A stretch of 13,665 nt of DNA. Source: SLST01 sp964458555 (lineage in GTDB: Bacteria; Spirochaetota; Spirochaetia; DSM-27196; SLST01). Below the pieces are notes generated by a model. It saw nothing but the letters and a program-made list of their open reading frames with translations, ran no database searches and was not told the origin of the DNA. Of the stretch, positions 8,879 to 13,665 are shown in pieces. The position numbers and the translations under genes were made by a program. The stretch spans positions 1 through 13,665 of the forward strand of contig CAYWJH010000089.1 of assembly GCA_964458555.1 (NCBI GenBank), written 5' to 3'. Position 1 is the first letter of the stretch, and each line of letters starts with the position of its first letter.

Positions 8879-10194
8879 TACGCCTCCGGGCTCAGACGGT
8901 CGGTGCCCATACGCTCGGCGAGGACCTCGGGCAGGACAACCGAGCCGTCGGCCTGCTGCCCCTGCTCGACGATCGCCGGCAGAATCCGGCTCGTCGCGAG
9001 ACCCGACGCGTTCAGCGAGTGGACGAACTCGGTCTGCTTCTGACCTTCGCGGCGGAACCGGATGCTCCCGCGGCGGGCCTGGTAGTCGTGCGCGTTCGAG
9101 ACCGAGCTCACTTCCTTGTACTCGCCCATGCTGGGGATCCAGACCTCGATGTCGTACGTCTTCGCCATGGAGTCCGACGCGTCGCGCGCGCCGAGCTTCG
9201 TCACCTGGTAGTGCAGCCCCAGCGACTTCACGAGCGCCTCCGCCTTCGCGAGCAGCTCCTCGTGCGCCCGGTCCGACCCTTCGGGGGTGGTGAACTGGAA
9301 GATCTCCACCTTGTTGAACTGGTGGCCGCGGATCATACCGCGCTCCTGCGCGCGGTAGCTGCCGGCCTCCTTGCGGTAGCACGGCGTGTAGGCGAAGTAC
9401 TTCCTGGGGAGCTCCGCCTCCGCGAGGATCTCGTCGCGGTGGTAGTTGATGAGCGCGGTCTCCGCGGTCGGCAGGATGAAGTGGCTGAATCCGGGCTTCC
9501 GTTTTGCGTCGTCGTCGTCGCCCTCCACAGGCTCGCCGGCGAGCTGAAAGACGTCGTCCTCGAACTTGGGGAACTGGCCGGCGGTGAAACCGCACTGCCA
9601 GGTCAGCAGGTGCGGCGGCAGGACGAACTCGTACCCGTCGGCGAGGTGAGCCTCGACGAAGTAGTTGAGCAGCGTCCACTCGAGCCGCGCTCCCACGCCG
9701 CGGTAGAGCCAGAAGCCGTTGCCGCCCATCTTGACGCCGCGGTCGTAGTCGACGAGCCCGAGCGAGGTCACGAGGTCGACGTGGTCGGCGGGCTGGAAAT
9801 CGAACCGCGGCTTCGAGCCGACGGTCCGCAGGATCTCATTCGCCTCCTTACCCCCGGCGGGAACGTCGTCGGCGGGGATGTTCGGCAGCCGAACGAGCTC
9901 GTCGCGAATGGACGCGTCGAGCTCGCGCAGCTCGGCGTCCATCGCCTTGATCCGCGCGGAGACGTCCTTCATCTCGGCGAGCAACTCGTCGACCGGTTCT
10001 CCCGCCTTTTTCAGCTTCGGTATTTCGGATGAGACCTGGTTCCGCCGCGCCTTCAACCGGTCGGCCTCGCCGACGAGCTCGCGCCGCCGCGCGTCGCGCT
10101 CGAGGAGGCCGGAGAGGTCGACGTCGTCCATGCGCTTTCGCAGCGCCGCTTCGACCGCGTCGCGGTTGTTCCGTATCAAGACCAGATCTATCAT
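8878..10194 (-). CDS. serS: Seryl-tRNA synthetase
   Basis: A 438-aa class II aminoacyl-tRNA synthetase that loads serine onto tRNA-Ser in the cytoplasm. An N-terminal antiparallel coiled-coil arm (about 28-100, charged heptad-like helices) would contact the long variable arm of tRNA-Ser. The catalytic core shows LLTWQCGFTAGQFPKF (197-211), the serine-binding TAET loop (243-246), motif 2 with CYRKEAG (272-278, Arg274) followed by RGMIRGHQFNKVE, and motif 3 GLATSRILPAIVE (398-410, Arg403). A short acidic insertion EGDDDDAKRK lies at 224-233. ATG 10194 is preceded by AGGAG (10200-10204, 5-nt spacing) and opens MIDLVLIRNN, the expected SerRS start. Length is normal. The stop shares one base with the next gene's GTG. 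Confidence 0.97.
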   Translation of the reverse strand: MIDLVLIRNNRDAVEAALRKRMDDVDLSGLLERDARRRELVGEADRLKARRNQVSSEIPKLKKAGEPVDELLAEMKDVSARIKAMDAELRELDASIRDELVRLPNIPADDVPAGGKEANEILRTVGSKPRFDFQPADHVDLVTSLGLVDYDRGVKMGGNGFWLYRGVGARLEWTLLNYFVEAHLADGYEFVLPPHLLTWQCGFTAGQFPKFEDDVFQLAGEPVEGDDDDAKRKPGFSHFILPTAETALINYHRDEILAEAELPRKYFAYTPCYRKEAGSYRAQERGMIRGHQFNKVEIFQFTTPEGSDRAHEELLAKAEALVKSLGLHYQVTKLGARDASDSMAKTYDIEVWIPSMGEYKEVSSVSNAHDYQARRGSIRFRREGQKQTEFVHSLNASGLATSRILPAIVEQGQQADGSVVLPEVLAERMGTDRLSPEA

Positions 10195-10199
10195 GGGTG

Positions 10200-10204
10200 C
10201 TCCT
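10200..10204 (-). promoter_or_regulatory. Ribosome binding site of serS
   Basis: AGGAG on the minus strand, five nt before the serS ATG, in the 59-nt spacer between lolE and serS. The spacer contains no clear promoter or terminator, so serS is probably read through from the lol genes. Confidence 0.65.
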
Positions 10205-10253
10205 GGATGGCGCTGAGAGTATCGAAACGGCCGCCGAACGTCTACCTGCGTCC

Positions 10254-11606
10254 TCAGTGCTTGCGCAGCACCTCGAGCGGGCGGATCGCCCCGGCGCGCC
10301 GCGCCGGGAACCACGCGGCCGCCGTCGCGAGGAGAATCGTCAGGCACGCGACGAGCGCGACGTCGGCGAAGCGGATCATAATGGGGATCTCCTGGAGATA
10401 GTACTCGCCGGAGAGAAGCTCGATCGGCGCCAGTCCCCCGTCGGTGACGAGCGAGGCGACGAGGTCTGCGACCCACACCCCCGCGTTGATGACCCACTCG
10501 ATCGCCACGAGGAGCTCGTTGATGTTCACCGCGAGTAACAGGCCGATCGAGATACCCGCCGCCGTCCCCAGCGCGCCGAGCGCGAACCCGGCGGCGATGA
10601 ACGCCGCGGTGATTCCGCCCGGCGAGCCCCCGTAGCTCTTGACCACGGCGATCTCCTCCTGCTTCTCGAGCACGAGCATTACGAGCGTGCTCGAGATGTT
10701 GACCGCGGCGACGATCACGATGAGCACCATGATGAAGACGAGCAGGTCCTTCGTCGTCTTGAAGCTCATGTACTTCGCGCGCTCGCTCTCGAACCAGGTC
10801 GCGACGCGGTAATCGGTGCCCAGCTCGCCCTGCACCCGCGAGACGATCTCCCGCGCGCGTTCGGCCTCGTCGGCGCCGGGCGGCCGGAAGAGCGGGTTCG
10901 GCAGCGCGAGGGGCTCGTCGATCTTCAGCCCGATAACCATCCGCGACGTCTCGCCGGGCAGCATCCGCGCGCCCTCCTCGTAGGGAACGAACACCCAGAG
11001 GCGATCCAGATCCGCGTACCCGGACGTCACGATCCCACGGACCTGGAAAGTTCGGGTGCGTGGCAGCACGCGGCCTCCCGACAACGAGCGCGCGGTGAGC
11101 ACCCGGACCTCGTCCCCCACCGCCGCGCCGAGCTCGCGGGCGACGTACTCGCCGAGCAGGATACCGCGCGGGTCGAGCCGCCACTCGCCGGCGACGAACT
11201 CGAGATACTCGCGCAGACCGCGATCGCGGTCCCAGAGCTCCGGGTCGACCGCGCGCACCGTCACCGCGGTTCGCCGCTCACCGACCGCCGCGAGCGCGAG
11301 CCCCTGCCGTTCCGGGCTCGCGAGGGTGACGCCGGGCACCCGGGCGAGCGACGCGGCCGAGGCCGCGAGCGCATCGGCTTCCGGGTCGTCGCGGGCGATC
11401 GCCTGGAGGTGGTAGGAACCGGCTTCGATGAACCGGTCGGTAATACCGGCGATCATGCCGTCGGCGACCTGGAGCACGACGACGAGCGGAATGAGGCTCA
11501 GCCCGACGCCGACGATGCCGCCGCGGATGCGACGGGAGAGACGGCCGGTACGATCGGCACCGAAGAGAAACCGGCGCGCGAGCAGCAGGCTCGAGGTGGT
11601 CGTCAT
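10254..11606 (-). CDS. lolE: LolE-like ABC transporter permease (lipoprotein release family)
   Basis: A 450-aa inner-membrane permease of the FtsX/MacB-type LolC/LolE family. Topology: a short cytoplasmic N-terminus with ARRFLFG, TM1 about 29-50, a large periplasmic domain (about 55-285), then TM2 287-314, TM3 330-362 and TM4 413-434. The cytoplasmic loop EKQEEIAVVKSYGGSPG (314-330) is the coupling motif that contacts the ATPase. In Gram-negatives this complex moves outer-membrane lipoproteins from the inner membrane to the LolA carrier. It starts at ATG 11606 in a 4-nt ATGA overlap with lolD, which supports translational coupling. The N-terminus before TM1 is shorter in basic Lol features than textbook LolE, so another FtsX-family export role is possible. 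Slightly longer than E. coli LolE. Assigning it as E rather than C is by order only. Confidence 0.85.
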   Translation of the reverse strand: MTTTSSLLLARRFLFGADRTGRLSRRIRGGIVGVGLSLIPLVVVLQVADGMIAGITDRFIEAGSYHLQAIARDDPEADALAASAASLARVPGVTLASPERQGLALAAVGERRTAVTVRAVDPELWDRDRGLREYLEFVAGEWRLDPRGILLGEYVARELGAAVGDEVRVLTARSLSGGRVLPRTRTFQVRGIVTSGYADLDRLWVFVPYEEGARMLPGETSRMVIGLKIDEPLALPNPLFRPPGADEAERAREIVSRVQGELGTDYRVATWFESERAKYMSFKTTKDLLVFIMVLIVIVAAVNISSTLVMLVLEKQEEIAVVKSYGGSPGGITAAFIAAGFALGALGTAAGISIGLLLAVNINELLVAIEWVINAGVWVADLVASLVTDGGLAPIELLSGEYYLQEIPIMIRFADVALVACLTILLATAAAWFPARRAGAIRPLEVLRKH

Positions 11607-12280
11607 GGCTCGCCCAACTCGCCCAGACTGAGATGGAGCCGGCGTTCGCCCAGCGAGGCGAGCCGCTCGTCGTGCGTCACGATCACGAGCGTCGTCCCGC
11701 GCGCGCGGACGAGGGCGAGCAGGATCTCCTCCACCCGCGCGCTGTTCGTCGCGTCGAGGTTCCCGGTCGGCTCGTCGGCGAGAAGCAACGGGGGCTCGTT
11801 GACGAGCGCGCGCGCGAGCGCGGCGCGTTGCCGCTCCCCGCCGGAGAGCTGCGTGGGATAGTGATCGAGGCGCTCGCTCAAGCCCACCTCGTCGAGGAGC
11901 GCTCGCGCGCGCTCGGTCGCCTCCGCGCGCGGCACACCGAGCATGAACGCCGGCAGCATCACGTTCTCGAGCGCGGTGAAGTCCTTGAGCAGGTAGTGGA
12001 ACTGGAACACGAAGCCAAGGCTTCGCGCACGGTAGTCGGTCAGGTCGGCCTCGCCGAGCTCACCGACCGCGTAGTCGCAGGCGACGATCGAGCCGCTCGT
12101 GGGCCGATCGAGCCCTCCGATCAGGTTCAGCAGCGTGCTCTTGCCGCTGCCCGACGAACCGCTGATCGCGACGATCTCGCCGGGGGTGAGATCCAGATCG
12201 ATATCCTTCAGGACCGTGAGGCTCGACTCACCGCTTCGAAAGACCTTGCTCACACCGCGTAGCGTCACGATTGGCTTCAT
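11603..12280 (-). CDS. lolD: LolD-like ABC transporter ATP-binding protein
   Basis: A 225-aa ATPase that powers the flanking permeases from the cytoplasmic face. All ABC motifs are intact: Walker A GSSGSGKST (41-49), Q-loop VFQFHYLL (91-98, Gln93), signature LSGGE (145-149), Walker B LLLADEPTGNLD (165-176) and H-loop His203. The GNLD after Walker B and the FQFHYLLKDFTALENVMLP segment are typical of the LolD/MacB/FtsE subfamily. ATG 12280 overlaps the end of lolC by 4 nt (ATGA), with GAGG just upstream. It sits between two permeases of the same family, which argues for a LolCDE-type complex over MacB. Only the substrate remains uncertain. Confidence 0.95.
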   Translation of the reverse strand: MKPIVTLRGVSKVFRSGESSLTVLKDIDLDLTPGEIVAISGSSGSGKSTLLNLIGGLDRPTSGSIVACDYAVGELGEADLTDYRARSLGFVFQFHYLLKDFTALENVMLPAFMLGVPRAEATERARALLDEVGLSERLDHYPTQLSGGERQRAALARALVNEPPLLLADEPTGNLDATNSARVEEILLALVRARGTTLVIVTHDERLASLGERRLHLSLGELGEP

Positions 12281-13617
12281 TCGTACCTCAACACATCGGC
12301 CGGAGCGATCGCGCTGACACGGCGCGACGCGGCGTAAGCGGCGACCGTCGCCGACGCGACGGCGAAGAGCACCACCCCGACGACCTCGACGGGCACCACG
12401 ACCGCCGGCACCTCCTCGAGGTAGAAGTAGGCGGGGTTGAAGATGGAGAAGGTCGCGCCACCGCCTGAGCCTCCGCCGACGAGGAGCGAGACGATCCACT
12501 GCGCGGCCGCCGCGACCGCGTTCACGACGAGCTCGGCGGCGCGGAAGATCGCGTTGATGTTCAGCGATACCGCGAGACCGAGCACGAGGCCGGTCGCTCC
12601 GCCGGCGAGCCCGATCATGAGCCCTTCGAGCACGAAGACGAGCTGCAGCGGGAACGGCGGCGCTCCGAGCGCCTTGAGCACGCCGATCTCCTCGGTCCGC
12701 TCGACGACGCTGCGGCGCAGAGACTGGTAGATGTTCACCGCCACGACCACGAAGATGAGCCCAACGAGCAGCATCATCATCGTCTTCTCGAGCCGCAACG
12801 CGCCGAAGATCGCGCGGTTGTAGTCGCGCCAGGATTCGACCTCGAGCTCCGGGGCCGCGACCAGAATCCGCCGCGAGACCAGCCGGTCGCGAAACCGCTC
12901 GTCGAGCTTGACGCCGATCCGCTCGGCTCCGCCGAGCCCGAGCGCGGCGACGGCCGCGTCGTCGGGCGGGACGCCACCTGCGGCATCGCCTCCGGTCGAG
13001 GCGGCGGGCAGACCGGTGAACGCCCATCCGGCGTCGTATTCGAGAAAGCCGGTGCGGAACACGCCCACGAGCTCGAAATCGGCGCTCTCCGCGTCGACGG
13101 CCGACAACGAACCGCCGAACCCGACGATCCTGATCGCGTCTCCTACGCGGACCCCGAGCCTGCGGGCGAGCTCCTGGCCCATCACGAGCCCGTTCCCGCC
13201 GAGCTCCCACCGGCCGGAGACGACCTCCACGTTCTCGGCGAGGCGCGCGTCGGTATCGAGGACGTCGGGTGGCACGGCGCGGACCTGCACCGCGAGCGGA
13301 TCGGGAAAGTATCCGTAGGCGAGCCCCCACGTCTCGGCGTACGGGACCGTCGCGCGCACGCCCCGGACGTCGGCGATGTCGCCGGCGACGAGGCGAAGGT
13401 CGCGCTCTCCGGCGCTGCCCGGCGTGACCTGCAGGTGGAAGCTGCCGACCTCCAGGATGTCCTCGATCGTGCCGAACTGGAACCCGTTCATCACGGCGAG
13501 CACGGAGATGAGCGTCATGACTCCTGCCGCGATGCCGAGGACGGACAACACGCCCGCGGTATGTCCCTTCTCACGACGCTTCGTGCGAAAGTGGCGCGCG
13601 GACACGAAGAGGATCCA
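12277..13617 (-). CDS. lolC: LolC-like ABC transporter permease, 5'-truncated by contig end
   Basis: The visible part is 446 residues of a second FtsX-fold permease. The frame is open to the end of genuine sequence at 13617, reading WILFVSARHFRTKRREKGHT, so the in-frame GTG at 13605 is not the real start and only a few N-terminal codons are missing. Numbering from Trp at 13617: TM1 about 20-48 (ILSVLG-like LSVLGIAAGVMTLISVLAVMNGF), periplasmic domain 50-275, TM2 279-298, TM3 323-353, TM4 402-430. VVERTEEIGVLKALGAPP (304-321) is the ATPase coupling loop. A Gly/Ala/Pro-rich stretch (about 203-231) and a GGGSGGG linker (381-387) are unusual. The basic RTKRREKGH N-terminus resembles spirochaete LolC-like proteins as I remember them. 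First gene of an overlapping lolC-lolD-lolE set. Confidence 0.88.
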   Translation of the reverse strand, partial: WILFVSARHFRTKRREKGHTAGVLSVLGIAAGVMTLISVLAVMNGFQFGTIEDILEVGSFHLQVTPGSAGERDLRLVAGDIADVRGVRATVPYAETWGLAYGYFPDPLAVQVRAVPPDVLDTDARLAENVEVVSGRWELGGNGLVMGQELARRLGVRVGDAIRIVGFGGSLSAVDAESADFELVGVFRTGFLEYDAGWAFTGLPAASTGGDAAGGVPPDDAAVAALGLGGAERIGVKLDERFRDRLVSRRILVAAPELEVESWRDYNRAIFGALRLEKTMMMLLVGLIFVVVAVNIYQSLRRSVVERTEEIGVLKALGAPPFPLQLVFVLEGLMIGLAGGATGLVLGLAVSLNINAIFRAAELVVNAVAAAAQWIVSLLVGGGSGGGATFSIFNPAYFYLEEVPAVVVPVEVVGVVLFAVASATVAAYAASRRVSAIAPADVLRYE

Positions 13618-13665
13618 AGATCGGAAGAGCGTCGTGTAGGGAAAGAGTGTAGATCTCGGTGGTCG
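13618..13665. other. Illumina adapter contamination (not genomic)
   Basis: The last 48 nt begin AGATCGGAAGAGCGTCGTGT and continue as the reverse complement of the TruSeq universal adapter (ending in GTAGATCTCGGTGGTCG). The match is continuous as far as I know the adapter, and the open frame of lolC runs right up to it. Treat genuine sequence as ending at 13617. Confidence 0.97.

Noticed and set aside
8879..9679. Extended 5' part of a 534-aa open frame joined to the phosphorylase
   Set aside because: It overlaps serS in another frame and has shadow-type composition; the phosphorylase starts at GTG 8878 with a GGAGG site.
10195..11184. N-terminal extension making serS appear 768 aa long
   Set aside because: It is out-of-frame translation of lolE; the true start MIDLVLIRNN at 10194 has an AGGAG.
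12281..13330. N-terminal extension of lolD to 575 aa
   Set aside because: Arg-rich shadow of lolC; LolD begins at ATG 12280 and has normal length.
13603..13605. GTG as the start of lolC
   Set aside because: Upstream codons W-I-L-F continue the conserved N-terminus up to the adapter, so the real start is off the contig.

Overview
This is a gene-dense, GC-rich bacterial contig end (about two-thirds G+C by eye). It has two converging gene blocks separated by a hairpin terminator near 3780-3803. The lineage is most likely a diderm with lipoprotein sorting. The combination of a LolCDE-type exporter, McsA/McsB/ClpC and a set of uroporphyrinogen-decarboxylase (URO-D)-like proteins makes a GC-rich Spirochaetota member my best guess, but this is inference from gene content and protein style, at perhaps even odds.

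Plus-strand block (1-3735): four consecutive genes of the URO-D / cobalamin-dependent methyltransferase superfamily. The first is only a 3' remnant, then come proteins of 357, 361 and 420 aa. The last two overlap as ATGA, and the middle two are separated by 5 nt. The four proteins differ at the positions that bind zinc in the MtaA/MtbA/CmuA methyltransferases: H-x-C is kept in one, T-S-D replaces it in another, and a Cys-Cys pair sits there in the last. Corrinoid or one-carbon methyl transfer is plausible, but no corrinoid protein is visible and the substrates are unknown.

Minus-strand block (13617 down to 3838): lolC (5'-truncated) - lolD - lolE - serS - nucleoside phosphorylase - mcsA - mcsB - clpC. 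The first five genes overlap by 1-4 nt or lie within 59 nt, so they probably form one transcript covering lipoprotein release, seryl-tRNA charging and nucleoside salvage. A 93-nt AT-rich gap with inverted repeats and a -10-like box precedes mcsA, where a second transcript for the proteolysis unit (McsA adaptor, McsB kinase-like protein, ClpC unfoldase) probably begins. No ctsR gene is present at this locus, unlike the Bacillus operon. The McsB homologue has lost the NEED catalytic motif and the Arg/Glu loop of the guanidino-kinase family, so it is probably a pseudokinase. This is the most biologically interesting observation in the window.

The last 48 nt (13618-13665) are not genomic: they match the Illumina TruSeq universal adapter in reverse complement. 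The true sequence ends at 13617, inside lolC, and the apparent GTG start at 13605 is an artefact of that truncation. No tRNA, rRNA, CRISPR array, insertion sequence or phage gene was seen. I see ordinary housekeeping and metabolic genes with some divergent members, not a clear new defence or mobile system.
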